NCBI RefSeq assembly: GCF_010389155.1
Contig: NC_057767.1
Coordinates: 22,083,723-22,147,722, forward strand
Direction: 5' to 3'
Length of the DNA: 64,000 nucleotides
From: Erigeron canadensis
Taxonomy: Eukaryota; Streptophyta; Magnoliopsida; Asterales; Asteraceae
The notes below the pieces were generated by a model. It worked only from the letters and a program-made list of their open reading frames with translations, made no database searches and was not told where the DNA came from. A program made the position numbers and the translations under genes. Of this stretch, positions 47,958 through 60,029 are shown in pieces (the stretch's first letter is position 1; each line of letters starts with the position of its first letter).

Positions 47958-49833
47958 TTAAAGGGTAAAGTTATTATTGATTCCACTTCCAGCTGAAGAT
48001 CTTTCGTTTCCATTTGTCAAGTTGTTTCGGTCCATAGAATAATTATCAGAAATCTGAAACACCATAAGATATATCAAACGAGAGCTACAAGTATATTATC
48101 ACCAAATGGAATAAAATATGCATATGATAATACCTCCATATTCATATTTCTAAGGATGCTAGTTAAGTTGGCACCAGGTATGTGTTCCCTAATGATGTTC
48201 ACAAGAGTACCTACAAGACCTTCTGTTTGAGCCAATCGTTGTTCAAGAGTTGTTGGATCTGCAGATGATGAGGTACCATTATCCTTGACAGAGGGCATCT
48301 TTCCTATGCACCGAACATAGCCTCTTTTCTCTGGACCCTTGACCTTAGATAAATCATATTTATCCAATCACCATCTAAGGTATGTGTGTTGGTAGAGTCA
48401 GTCGCAACAGCATGTAGGGCTGCCTATATATCAATAATATATGTACCATTAACATGTATAAATACAATTAATAATCTAAAGTTTTAATGTCCACAAAACA
48501 CCTTATCACAACTCGAGCAGCTTTCTCATTAACAATATTTCCATTTTTACGTGTGCGGCGTTTGTCGTATATTTCTCCCCGTGTTAGTTCCTTGCCGTTT
48601 TTTTTCATAGCCTGTATAAAATAATTAATCTATTGTTAACTTTGAGTTTTTACTTTAACAACTAAACTCGTAGATACCACTACAGTTGAATTTCCAAATA
48701 GACAGTTTATAATTTACCTCCCCGTGAGCCAGTCTAGCAAATGATTTTGTCCCAATGACATGGGGCTCTTCCATTTTTCACGACTATCTCGTTTTTTTTC
48801 ACAGATTTCCTATAAACAGATAACAAGAGTAATATATAGTTGATACTAAAGACTCATTAGTAGTCAAGAGATCAATGGCTAATGTCGATACCTGATATTT
48901 TGGATCCATCCATTGGGTCACCAAGTCCATAAACTGTTCTAGATTCACCCTTTTATCAGTTTGTCTTGCCACAATCTGATCAACAAAAAGACTTGAATCA
49001 TAATTTCGTGATTTTACTAAGTTTCTCCAAGTATTCAATTTTTTCCCCATGCTACACAGAATCCATTTTTTGATAGCATGTGTCTCCCTTGGTGCAAAAA
49101 CAAAATTTTCCTACGAGTAAAACTTGTACATGTTAACAAATATATAACAATAGTTGAAATTTACAACCTTTACATAATTTGCATTCTAAAATTAAGAATA
49201 CCTTTACTATAGAATACATGTCTTCCTTCTTGTTCATGGAAACCTTTCGCCAATCACAACAGTTTAAATCAACATTTGCAGACCTTATAACAATGGATCC
49301 TAAGAATTGTGTGAGTTCATTTCCTTCTTCTCCAATTGGTTTCCCATACCTATTAAAAGTCACTTTGATTTTCTTATTTTTTTCCATGTCCCACAACTCT
49401 TTTTTCTTAGTAGGACCTCGAGGCTTCTTTTGTAAACCTACAGTAAGAAAATATATGCAAGTTTTTGAAGTCAAATAATAATAAAACAATATTAATTTAA
49501 GAAAATAGGAGTACAACTTAAAAGTATGCCAAAGTAGAATATACCTTCTACTTCAGGATGATTCTCAGATATTTGCCCATCATTTGGGAGTTCTAGTTGA
49601 GAAGAATGTCCATTTGTTTCCTTAGGATGATTCTCAGACTTTTGCCCATCATTTGGGAGTTCTAATTGAGAAGAATGTCCATTTGTTTCCTCAGGATGAT
49701 TCTCAGACATTTGCCCATCATTTGGGAGTTCTGGTTGAGAAGAATGTCCATTTGAATCGTCTAATGCTTCATCAGTATGCTCATCACCTTTTGTTTCAAT
49801 GGAGACCATGCAAAGTCTCTTGCGCTTAGCCAT
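47958..49833 (-). pseudogene. TNP1/TNPA-like CACTA protein gene (Transposase_24 type), seven exons
   Basis: GT-AG junctions give the model 49833-49545, 49437-49202, 49110-48892, 48809-48718, 48611-48502, 48423-48134 and 48053-47958 (TAA). Exon 1 (MAKRKRLCMVS) has three 23-residue repeats of the form NGHSSQLELPNDGQKSENHP, hydrophilic and acidic. Exon 2 has GLQKKPRGPTKKKELWDMEK and KIKVTFNRYGKPIGEEGNEL. Exon 3 has MDPKYQ, exon 4 TKSFARLAHGE, exon 5 KNGKELTRGEIYDKRRTRKN and exon 6 GYVRCIGKMPS, then a coiled-coil-prone segment. This is the Transposase_24 (PF03004) pattern linked to CACTA elements. The protein would bind subterminal repeats. Exon 6 appears to contain a frame change near 48370, so the gene may be damaged. 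Confidence 0.75.
49560..49766. repeat. 69-bp coding tandem repeat (3 copies)
   Basis: In-frame repeat in exon 1 of the TNP1-like gene, encoding the 23-residue NGHSSQ... unit. The copies differ at a few bases. Confidence 0.85.
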
Positions 49834-50051
49834 CCTATAATATAATCACAAAATACGTAGGATGTTAAATCGTCTCCCCCAATTTGCTACAATACATATA
49901 TACATATACCCCCCCCCCCACACACACACACGCACACATATATAAAAAGAATGTGTAACAACTACTAAACATATTCCATGTTAAAATAACAGTAAAAAAA
50001 CATGACAAGCAGATAGGTTTTTAACAATTATTATGCATATTCAAAATTCCA
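49834..50051. other. Spacer between the two CACTA genes
   Basis: Contains a poly-C/CA microsatellite at 49910-49940. It would hold the promoter of the TNP1-like gene, but no box is clear. Confidence 0.5.
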
Positions 50052-53000
50052 TCACTCGGTTTCAATTTCTTTATCATTTATGCTATCGATTTTCATATCT
50101 GGTGTTACATCATCCCCCTCCTCCCCGACTCGATACAAACTAGTCACAGGATCATTTGAATTTTCAACTAGCTGAGCATCAGAACTTTCCATATCAAATA
50201 AGTCTCTGAGCTTTATATGTCTTACAATAGACCAATCTTTGTTCTTTGGATCATTACCATAAAAGACCTTATCAACTTGTGATGCAAAAACAAACGGATC
50301 ATCGAGTAAATTATCACCCGTATGCGTTAGATATGAGAAGTTCACCAATGTTGCACCAAAATCATCTTTCTTGCATCCCCTATTAATATCAACCCAATCA
50401 CATCTAAATACAACTACCCGTATTTTACTAGAGTAGTTTAACTCAATTATATCTGTGAGCTTTCCATAGTAGTTAATTACACCTTCAACGGGCCTTCTAT
50501 CTCAGCTGCTAGCATAACTTAGCCCGTCACAGAAACAACAACACCACTATTTTGAGTTTTTCGCTCTTTCTCACGGTCTTTTGTGTGAAACCAGTAACCC
50601 TTGACCAAATACCCCAAGTAGTGTTGCACACTCTCAAATGGACCACGAGCAAGCCACTTTATTTCTTCTATAATTCTTTGATCATTTTGCTCTTCCATTA
50701 ATGCGACCTACGATATAGTTAGTTAGAAAAGTCAGAACTTGTATTTTAATTAAAATAAAAAAACTAGCAGATTGTAAATTACCCGATTCTTAAACCATTC
50801 ACTAAATTATTGACTATGAATCTTATCAATTTCGTACATTGGTAACCGCCGATGTTGACCCTTGACTATTCTTTTATGCTCCCTGCAAATGAAAAAACTC
50901 ATTTTTATTATTGAGGTGTAGCTAAAAGCTTATGTTACCTAAAAATGTAAATAATAAAACTATATCTTACTCTCGAAAACGAGTGACCGAGTCAACATTA
51001 AATAGCACATAACGATGTGCTTGTGCAAGTGATTGGCATCAAGTTCAGAATTCGAGTATTTAATTTTTTTACGAGATGAATACTCAGAATAATGTATCCT
51101 ACCCAATGGTCGACCAGGGCAAAGTAGGTTAGTTTCTTCAATATCATTTTGATTACCCTCGTCATCATTTCTGATTGGTCTACTGAAGATTGTTTCCACT
51201 TTTGAGAGATATCTAGAGCAAAATGTCAAACTTTCTTGGGCTAAATAACCTTCTGCAATTAATCCTTCTGGATAAGCTCTATTATGTACGTAGGACTTAA
51301 GTGTTAGGAGGTCCCTGCCATATTAAATTTCCAGATTAATATAAGTATTAATATTATAAAAACAAAAAAGTGAAAAATTAAATTTACCTTTCAATGGGGT
51401 ACATCCAACGGAAAGCAACAGGACCTCCAAGCCTTATCTCTTCAACTAAATGGATTACCAGGTGTACCATGACAGTGAAAAATGGAGGAAATAGTTTCTC
51501 CAATTTGCATAATGTGAGAGCAATATGAGACTCAAGAAAATTAAGGTCATCTTGAGTTAAATCTTTGTAGCAGATTATTCAAAAAAATTGCAGAGGTCAA
51601 GTATAGCAGAGCTGACTTGATCAGGTAAAGTTCCCCGAAGCGCAATAGGCAAATACACTTACATTAACGTATGACAATCATAACTTTTTAGCCCAATGAG
51701 TTTTTTCTTTTTTAGATGCACACAACGAGAAATGTTGGAAGAATATTCATCAGGGTGTTTGATGGACTTAAGAGTTTTTAAGAACATTTCCTTCTCAACT
51801 CAGGTCATCTGGTAACATGCCTTTGGCAAGAAAATGGTGTTGCTCCGTGGACGTTTTTTTGGATGTAGTTCTTTTCTTATGCCCAATCGGTGAAGGTCAA
51901 GTCTTGCCTTATAGTTATCTTTTGACTTCCATTTTTGTCCCAGCAAAGTGCCTATAATGTTGTCACACACATTCTTTTCGATATGCATAACGTCTAGGTT
52001 GTGACGCAGTAGCAAATGTTCCCAATAAGGCAACGTAAAAAAAATACTTTACTTTTTCCAACGGTCACCATCATTTTCTTTGAGGTAGTCATAACGAACC
52101 AATTGCCTCAAGACCTCCTCACCTGAAGGACGAACAGGAGCATCTCTTGATTCCTCACCGCCAAGAAAGGATTGAGTGTCTTTACGCCATGGATGGTCAG
52201 ATGGTAGCCATCTTCGATGACACATGTAGCACCATTTTTTCCCATGTTGTAACCATTCAGAATCAGTATCAAAACCACATGAGGGGCATGCAAGTTTTCC
52301 TTTCGTGCTCCACCCATAAAGAATGCCGTAACCAAGAAAGTCAGAAATTGTTGAAAGAACAGCAGCCTTCAACTGGAAGTGTTGTTTTGTTGAGGCATCA
52401 TATGTTCGAACTCCAACCTCCCATAACTCTTGTAGTTCTTTAACCAATGGTTGCATGTAAACATCTATCTTGTTGCCGGGGCTTCTCGGACCAGGAATAA
52501 TTAGTGACAGAATAAAGTTTGGTTGTTTCATAACTAACCATGGTGGTAAGTTATATGGAACCAAGAAAACGGGCCAAATACTATATGCCACATTCATTGT
52601 CTTGAACGGATTGAACCCATCGCTAGCCAAAGCTAACCGAATGTTTCGTGGATCACTAGCAAAATCAGGAAACTTCTGATCAAAATTTTTCCATGATAAT
52701 GCATCAGTTGGATGTCGTAACTTTCCATCTATAACACGATCTACATGATGCCACTTCATAAGGTCAGCTGTTTTAGAAGACTCGAACAATCTTTGTAAAC
52801 GAGGCTTTAACGGGGACCATCTTAAAATGTTTGATGCCTTCTTTTTAGTTTCAGTAATTTCAACATCTGTTTCTTCAACAACTTTCCATCTGGAAGTTCC
52901 ACAAAAAGAACAAACCTCGTCTTTCTTCTTCTCCTCCCAAAATAACATGCAGCCATCAGGGCATGCATCTATTTTCTCATAACATAAACCCAAGTGTCTC

Positions 53001-53622
53001 AATATTCTTTTCACTTGATGAGTCGTTTTGAGGATTAAATTTCCTTCGGGTAACAAGTCTATCAAAAACTCCAATAACATAGAAAGTGATTTGTTACTCC
53101 AACCATTAAGACACTTCAAATGAAACAAGTGCACCAAACAAGATAACTTGTAATACTTTGAGTTTGGATACACCTTCTCGTTAATACCGTTGAGAAGTTC
53201 AGAAAAGTCACTGGTGGAAGCATCCGGCTCCGCATCATTGTTCAAATGAGAAATATCATTTTCAGCATCACCAACAACTGCTTGAGTGATATTTTCTACT
53301 GTACGGTTAATATCATTCAACAACCCTTGCATGTCATGATCAAACATGCCCCTGTCTCATTATCGTTTGTAGTTGATGATGACGGTCTTGTGACCTCTCC
53401 ATGATAAACCCAACTATTGTACCCTTTTTGAAAACCCCAACATAATAGGTGATCAAACACAACACTTCTTGTAGAGTGAAACATGTTTACACAACGTGAA
53501 CATGGACATAATATCATTCCTTCGACACTTGACCTATCAAATGCAAAATTCAAAAAACTTTGCAAATCATTCTTAAAAGGTTCACTTGTTCTTCGTTTAA
53601 GATACATCCAAGATTTATCCAT
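50052..53622 (-). pseudogene. TNP2-like CACTA transposase gene
   Basis: Starts at ATG 53622 (MDKSWMYLKRR). The Transpos_assoc domain (PF13963) spans 53622-53390, with C-P-C-S-R-C and GWVYHGE-like residues (SWVYHGE). After a one-base frame break near 53340, the Transposase_21/TNP2 domain (PF02992) follows. It shows KRILRHLGLCYEKIDACPDG, a C-x2-C pair (FCGTSRW), ALASDGFNPFKTMN, GPRSPGNKIDVYMQPLV and LACPSCGFDTDS, then PYWEHLLLRHNLDVMHIEKN. DUF4218-like sequence (about 51600-51390) and a C-terminal DUF4216-like block (50540-50330, VVVFRCDWVDI) come next, with introns between. In-frame stops occur near 52048, 51800 and 51585. It would cut and join the CACTA ends if intact; inference: inactive. 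Confidence 0.85.
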
Positions 53623-54829
53623 TATCAAATATAATATTTAATTATCCTAACAAGAAAAGCTGACATGTTAACAACGTAATAGTTGATTTATATTAACTCG
53701 ATATTGTGATGTGAATGCATAATCAAATAGAAGAGAAATACAAAGTCATACCCAATTTAAAGCAAACTGATAAGATATTCATAATTACCAAGATGAGACT
53801 TTCGACATAGCTTATTAAAGGAAAATGTATTTCCCTAAAAAAAGCTAAACCTTCACAACAAGAATACTAAGCTATGAGCCAGACCCAACGAAAACCATGA
53901 AAGTATGAAATAAAACTGATCAAGTGCACAACAATCATACATTTTTCCATAATTAAACTTAGACATCTACAAGAGTACGACATAATATGTAAGCTACTAC
54001 ATGTCATACCGTCATTTTTCAAATGCACATGAATCAAGTAATTCAGGTTGAACAAGTTGTATGGTTGCATAAACCATACCTAATGTTATATAATACTATA
54101 TTAAAAGTAAAGTTATAGAACACTACAAACTATAAAAATCTAAATTAATAACTAATACGAGTATTTAAAAAAGTAGTTAGATAAATTCAAATTGAAAGTG
54201 AAAAAAAACATGAGATCTTTCAATATAGAGTAGCAATCACAAGAAATGACATTACAAATAATATATAGTATTCAACCCATATACCCAATTATATAAACCC
54301 ATCAACCTGTCTATTTTCTTTTCATAAAGTTTAAAAATATAACTTAATTTTACAAATGAAATAGTAGATACTTAAGAAAATGGGGAAAAAAACAACGCCC
54401 ATTTTTCACTTTGAAAAGGTGATTAATCAATTATATTCAATACAAATATTAATCAAAAGACATCATAGGATGAAATAAATCTTAGTTATTGATTCTGATT
54501 AAAAAGCCCTAAAATTGAATGAAGGTATGACATTGTACTTAAGAAAAACAAAATTTAATAAAGGCTATTGCAGAAAAGAAAAAAAAACTAAGAAAACAAA
54601 AAAGTTAATAAAGTAATCACCTTGGTGTTCAAATAACAAAGAAGGAAGGACGATTTTTGCTGGGGAAAGGGAAGTAAGGGTTTGTAAAAACTGGTGTGTG
54701 GAGAGGAGTTAGGTTAGGTGGAAGGATAATTGAGAAAATAAAAGATTATTCTAGAAAGATAGAGTGATGAGCGGGAATGCATAAAAATTTACCCGCGTGT
54801 GGATCGATTAATGAAAATTTTGAGGCCTG
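53623..54829. other. CACTA 5' region upstream of the TNP2-like gene
   Basis: AT-rich, presumably promoter and 5' leader of the TNP2-like gene. Short frames such as 53867-54070 look random. Confidence 0.5.
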
Positions 54830-55140
54830 CCTATTATCAAATCATGAAAATTTTAAGACATTAGTGGCGCACAATTAGAACTATGAAAATATGAAATAAT
54901 AAAAAGTTAACATATAATGGAATAAAAGTTTAAACGACACAAACTCTCATCACCTATAATGACATATATTTTTTTCAGCCACTAATATCTATGTACATTA
55001 CTAACACAAACCTATAAGTGCCACTAAATACATATATCTTTTAGTAACATACGACATATGCCATTAAAAACCACCATACAGTGGCATATAAAAATGTGTC
55101 GCTAAAAATGTGTGCCACTAAAAGGTACTTTTTTGTAGTG
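54830..55140. repeat. CACTA right subterminal repeats
   Basis: TTAGTGGCGC, AGTGCCACTAAA, AGTGGCATAT and TGTGCCACTAAAAGG motifs approach the right terminus, mirroring the left end. Confidence 0.7.
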
Positions 55141-56393
55141 AGTCCAGTCCACTGTGTGGCCAAGAAAGGGGGCATGACAGTTATTTAAAATGATAATAAG
55201 GAGCTTTTGGCCACTAGGTCTATTACGGGTTGGCGGGTTTGTATTGATTACCGTAAGCTTAATGATGCCACCCGTAAGGATCACTTTCCCTTCCTTTCAT
55301 TGATCAAATGTTAGAACGTCTTGCTAGTAATGAATACTTTTGTTTCTTGGATGGGTTTTCCGGGTACTTTCAAATACCCATTGATCCCAAGGACCAAGAA
55401 AAAACCACTTTCACCTGCCAATTTGGGACTTTTGCTTATCGATGAATGTCGTTTGGTTTGTGTAATGCCCCGGGCACCTTCCAAAGGTGCATGATTGCTA
55501 TTTTCCAGGACATGCTTGAAACTTAAATGGAAGTTTTCATGGTTGATTTCTCGGTTTTTTGCGATTCTTTTCATACTTGCTTGAGTAACTTGGATAAGAT
55601 GTTGGAACGGTGTGAGAGGGCACACCTCGTTTTGAATTGGGAAAAGTGCCATTTTATGGTGACTGAGGGCAATGTGTTGGGACATAAAGTGTCAAAGGCC
55701 AGGATTGAGGTTGATAGGGCTAAGATAGATGTGATTGCCAAATTACCCCCGCCTTCCAATGTGAAAGGGGTAAGAAGTTTTCTTGGACATTCAGGTTTCC
55801 ATCATTGATTTATCAAGGATTTTTCTAAGATTACTCGTCCTATGACCCACTTGTTGGAGAAGGACGTCCCTTTTGTGTTTGACGATACTTGTTTAAGTGC
55901 TTTTCAGGTATTAAAAGACAAGTTGACTGATTCTCCTATCATGGTAGCTCCAGATTGGGATTTGCCATTTGAGTTGATGTGTAATGCAAGTGATTATGTC
56001 GTGGGAGCTATGCTTGGGCAAAGGGTTGATAAGCATTTTAAGCCGATTTACTTTGCTAGTAAAACTTTGAACCCCGCCCAGCAAAATTACACAACTACAG
56101 AGAAGGAGTTGCTTGTAGTGGTCTTTATGTTTGATAAGTTTAGATCATATTTGGTTTTGAGTAAGACCATAGTTTTCACTGACCATTCAGCCCTTAAGTA
56201 CTTGTTCTCGAAGCATGATGCTAAACCTATGCTTATCCATTGGATTTTATTGTTGCAAGAGTTTGATATTGAAATTAAGGATAAGAAAGGGGTTGAAAAC
56301 TTGGCAGCCGACCATTTGAGTCGATTGGAAGACCCTAACCGGGAGGAACTTTGAGAGGGGGAGATCAATGATCACTTTCCCAATGAATCTTTA
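55141..56393 (+). pseudogene. Element G RT (rest) and RNase H
   Basis: Continues the RT after the CACTA insertion: CVAKKGGMTV, then GWRVCIDYRKLNDATRKDHF. A frameshift near 55285 moves it to another frame, which carries FLDGFSGYFQIPIDP and FGLCNAP. The catalytic box at 55536-55547 is F-M-V-D where F/Y-M-D-D is expected. Stops: TAA 55186, TGA 55443, TAA 55524, TGA 55806, TGA 56352. The RNase H block (about 55920-56340) has [11 protein letters not shown], with Asn at 55983 where the first catalytic Asp belongs, then [11 protein letters not shown] and [11 protein letters not shown]. Several independent lesions show long decay. Confidence 0.9.
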
Positions 56394-57713
56394 ATGATTA
56401 TTTCTAATTCTGATGAAGTTCCATGGTTTGCAGATATGGCTAATTATTTGGATGCAGGTGAGATACCGAATGATTTCATGTCCCAGCAAAAGAAGAAGCT
56501 CATATCGGATGCTAAGTACTTTTTTGGGATAGTCCATACTTGTTTCGTGTTTGTGCAGATGGTATGGTTAGGAGATGCGTTGCTGGAGCTGAGACTAGAG
56601 AGATTCTGGATGCTTGTCACTATGGTCCAACTGGAGGTCATTACGGTCCTTCAGTTACTGGTAAGAAAGTTTTTCATGCAGGTTTCTACTGGCCTACTAT
56701 TTTCAAGGAGACCCAGACTTTGGTAGAGGCTTGTGACATCTGTCAAAGACAAGGAAGCATCACTAAACGGGATGAGATGCCTCAACAGAGCATTCAGGTA
56801 TGTGAGGTTTTTTGATATCTGGGGTATAGACTTCATGGGACCATTTCCACCATCTAAAAAGTTTCAATATATTCTTGTCGACGTTGACTACGTGTCTAAA
56901 TGGGCCGAAGCCAAGGCTTTGCCCACAAACGATGCGTGTGTAGTCATTGAATTCTTGAAAAAGTTGTTATGTCGTTTTGGTTACCCTAGAGCTTTAATAA
57001 GTGACGGTGGGACCCATTTTGCAAACCATCAATTAGCCAAAGTGTTGAAGAGGTACGGTGTTGTCCATTACTTTTCTACATCATACCATCCACAGACCAG
57101 TGGTCAAGTGGAAAAGACAAATAGCGCCTTGAAAAGGATTTTGGAGAAAACTGTTGGGGATAACCCCAAGGTTTGGTCAAAGAAATTAGATGACGCCTTG
57201 TGGGCGTTTAGGACGGCTTTTAAGACACCGATTGGCATCACGCCATCCCGGTTGCTCTATGGCAAAACTTGTCATCTCCCAATTGAGATAAAGCATAAAG
57301 CGTATTAGGCGTTAAGGAATTTGAATTAGGATATGATGGAAGCACGTGAACTTAGGATGTTGTAACTTCATGATCTTGATGAGCTTAGGCAAGGTGCATA
57401 TGAGAATTCGAGGCTTAATAAGGAAAGGACCAAGGTTTGGCATGAAAAAAGGATCCGTAGAAAGGAGTTTAAGGTTGGAGCAAAAGTGTTGTTTTTTTTC
57501 TCTAAATTTAAGATCAAACAACCTAAACTAACTTCTAGGTGGATTGGACCATTTGTGATTAAGCACGTATACCCATCGGGTTACGTTGAGTTGTTCAAGC
57601 GAAATGGTGAAGGGTCGTTCATTGTCAATGGTCGTCGACTCAAGCTATATGTAGAAGAGGAGCAGGTTGAGGGGATATTTGATGAGATCCCCGTATTTGA
57701 ATTTGAAACTTGA
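56394..57713 (+). pseudogene. Element G integrase
   Basis: An H2C2 zinc finger in one frame ([14 protein letters not shown] ... ACDIC, about 56600-56750) follows a frameshift in a T run near 56520. A second frameshift in a T run near 56805 returns to the first frame. That frame holds the catalytic core: D at 56829 ([10 protein letters not shown]), D at 57003 (ISDGGTHF) and E at 57111 (GQVEKTN). There are exactly 35 residues between the last two, so D,D35E is intact. The C-terminal part (RWIGPFVIKHVYPSGYVEL, 57540 onward) ends at a TGA after FEFET. TAG 57306, TAG 57327 and TAA 57360 interrupt it. No chromodomain, as expected for Athila. Confidence 0.9.
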
Positions 57714-57926
57714 AAGTTGGTCGAGTCTAGCTAACGACTCGTTAATAACTTAAGCGCTTCTCGGGAGGCAACCCATGTTTATTTTATCGCATTTTATAGT
57801 CTTTGGATTGGTAGATTTAATCTTGTTTTATTAGTAAGTGCATGTGTGATTTTGATGTGATGCGGTTCCGGGTAACTTTGTAGCATTTTGTCATAATTTT
57901 ATAAGAAAATTTTTAGAAAAACTCCC

Positions 57927-58017
57927 CACTGCGCCGCAATGGGGGTGGAATGCTTGACTGCGCCGCAGTCCGTATCCACGTCCAAAATGTGAAAATCTCC
58001 TCACTGCGCGGCAGTGG
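57927..58017. repeat. Palindrome cluster, CACTGCGCCGCAGTG type (G internal, first)
   Basis: CACTGCGCCGCAATG (57927), GACTGCGCCGCAGTC (57956) and CACTGCGCGGCAGTG (58002). In the second copy both arms have changed together (GACTG...CAGTC). Confidence 0.85.
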
Positions 58018-58575
58018 CAGTGCTCTGTGCAGTGAGGCATCTGGTGGACGGGTCAAAGGGGGTTAGTTTCCTTATTAACTCAAAAATCTTATCTTTCTTT
58101 TCTCTCTACTATCAAAACCAAAAAAAGGAGTAGAAACCCCATCTCTTGCACCCACTAATTCACATCAAATCCTCCATTTTCTTCCATTCTTCTAGATTAC
58201 CATCCATCCGCATTACATAATAGGAAGAGGAGTAAGTTTTTCTATTTTATTTCTTTCTATTTTCCTTTTCTTTTGAATTTTTAATTTCTAGGGTTTATAT
58301 TTCGAATTAATTTAGGGGGTTTGATGTTTGTGGGCAATTGAAGCTAGTTTGATGTTTAATCTATCATTTTAACCACTTATTCATCCAATTTTGATTTTAA
58401 TTTTGAAATTAGGGTTTGGAAAAATTGGGGGTTTGCGATGAACAAGTGTTGGGGAGGTTATTGTTGGTTTATGTAGTGATTATTGTTGCATTATTACCTG
58501 AAGTTGCTTGTTTGATTACCCCCTTTTTGTGCCATTTCGTGGTGAACCTTAGAATGTTGCCCAGTTTTTCAGCCT

Positions 58576-58695
58576 CACTGCGCCGCAGTGAGGGTTTGTT
58601 GCTCACTGCGCCGCAATGGGAATCCTCGTCCCTTTTTGTCTTTTTAGCCTCACTGCGCCGCAGTGAGGATTCCTCATGCCTACTGCGCCGCAGTG
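58576..58695. repeat. Palindrome cluster, CACTGCGCCGCAGTG type (G internal, second)
   Basis: Four copies: two full CACTGCGCCGCAGTG (near 58577 and 58651) and two with one arm changed (CACTGCGCCGCAATG near 58604, TACTGCGCCGCAGTG at 58681). Confidence 0.85.
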
Positions 58696-58787
58696 GGTGA
58701 ACTTCCCAGCCAAGATTTTTCGTTTGTTTAACATGGTTCCAGTTTTGCATTCCTTATACTCACGTTTACTCGTTTTAATGTTTCTGG

Positions 58788-60024
58788 ATGCAGGATCCAT
58801 CTTCTAAGCGAAAGGATGGCGAAGGGCAATCCAGTGAAGCCGCTGATGTTCCGACCAAAGTACCTAGGCAACAATTGGAGGTGCTACTCAATTTCTTTCC
58901 TGATCAAATGAACGAAAGATATGCTTGGCTACAACTTACGGGCGTTACGCAGCCCCATAGGAATAACTACCTGAACCAATTATTCAAGCTTGTTAAGTAT
59001 GTCGTTTGTCCACCAAGGTATTTACCTCCCATCCAAGCTCAGTTATATGGGGTACATGAGGATATTCGTAGGTGGTTCTCGATGAGTATGAGAGTTAGGC
59101 CTAGGGGGAGTCGGGGGAATGATGTAATTTCTGAAATTTGGCATCAGGTGTTTAATAACCGTGAACCCGCTTATCATGAGTCGTGCTTGGAATTCTATTC
59201 GACCCTGAAATTGAAAAAGGAACTAGGGAAGGTTAAAGATATTTTTGAAGAGAGAATAGTGTGGTTCTATTGTGGGGAACAGCAGAGGAAGCTGTCGATT
59301 GGTGAGTTTGGACATTATGTGGGAATATTCAAGGGAAGAATTGTAGAGCCCAAATCTGAGGGAAATTTTGAGAAAGGGGTATTTCACCAAAGCCGATTTG
59401 GGGGATGGAGAGTCCTTTGAAGCCTATTACACTAGGATAACTGGGGGAGAGACTTGGAGCTCATCTGGCTCCAATAGTGTTTCGAAGATCAAGAATGTCA
59501 GACTGAGGCTACTCCACCATATGCTTGTAAATTTCTTGGTACAACGGTCTACTCATTGGGAGAAGGCATACCAAAATGATCTGTGGTTATCGAAGTTATT
59601 TTCTGAGGGCTCTCCTAGAAAGTTTGCTTTACCACCTCTTGTGCTTTTGGACCGTATGTGCAACCACTCTGATTCAAACTTGGTTTTCGGTCACTTTATC
59701 ACTATGATCTACAAGAGAATGGGAGTGTTCTATTCTGATGAGTGCCAGACGTATCTTTCTTTGCCCGTATATCAACAGACTTTCTCTGCTAATGAGTTGT
59801 TTCGGGCAAAGATAATTAAGAAAGCAAAGGGGAATGAGCCAGAACAGTTGTTGGATGATATAGGAGTGATTGAGGGACCACCTCCGGATCTGGAGGAGGC
59901 TGAAGTTAAGGCTGATGTTGAGATGGCCGATGCTCAACAGGAGCCACTTAGGAGGACTGGTCGTAGCATTCCTGTCCCTCGCTCATTTGACCTTTCACTG
60001 TTGGGGCAGACTACATTAGCATAG
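58788..60024 (+). pseudogene. Element G ATHILA-type frame in the env position
   Basis: From ATG 58788 (MQDPSSKRKDGEG) a frame runs to about 59370, where a frameshift around an AAAGGGG run moves it to a second frame ending at TAG 60022. Blocks include RYAWLQLTGVTQPHRNNYLN, IWHQVFNNREPAYHESCLEF and RKLSIGEFGHYVGIFKGRIV. After the shift come KGYFTKADLGDGESFEAYYT, RTGRSIPVPRSF and LSLLGQTTLA. The layout after pol and the E-x-C-L-E-F-Y-S-T-L motif match the plant ATHILA ORF1/env-like family (PF03078). Its function is not settled. No signal peptide or clear membrane segment is visible. A possible splice acceptor (GATGCAG) overlaps the start codon. Confidence 0.7.
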
Positions 60025-60029
60025 AAGAA

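Larger units (their letters stand above)
46983..55140 (-). mobile_element. CACTA (En/Spm-type) transposon
   Basis: 8158 bp. Left terminus CACTACAAAAAAAAATACCT and right terminus GTACTTTTTTGTAGTG are inverted, flanked by the 3-bp duplication AGT (46980-46982, 55141-55143). CACTA termini with a 3-bp target duplication define the superfamily. Both ends carry clustered subterminal motifs around GTGGCAC / GTGCCACTAAA. Two minus-strand genes are present (TNP2-like and TNP1-like). Removing the element and one AGT restores the continuity of element G, so it arrived after G. Confidence 0.95.
57714..58787 (+). other. Element G region between pol and the env-position frame
   Basis: Starts with the GTCTAGCTAACGACTCGTTA block shared with element B. 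Holds two CACTGCGCCGCAGTG palindrome clusters (57927-58017 and 58576-58695). A possible intron begins GTAAGT at 58232 and ends in GATGCAG at 58793, which could supply a spliced mRNA for the next frame. The frames at 58416-58700 lie over the palindromes and are not convincing. Confidence 0.6.

Noticed and set aside
58416..58750. Frames on both strands with repeated SLRRSE
   Set aside because: They translate the CACTGCGCCGCAGTG repeats; the same repeat on both strands produces mirror frames.
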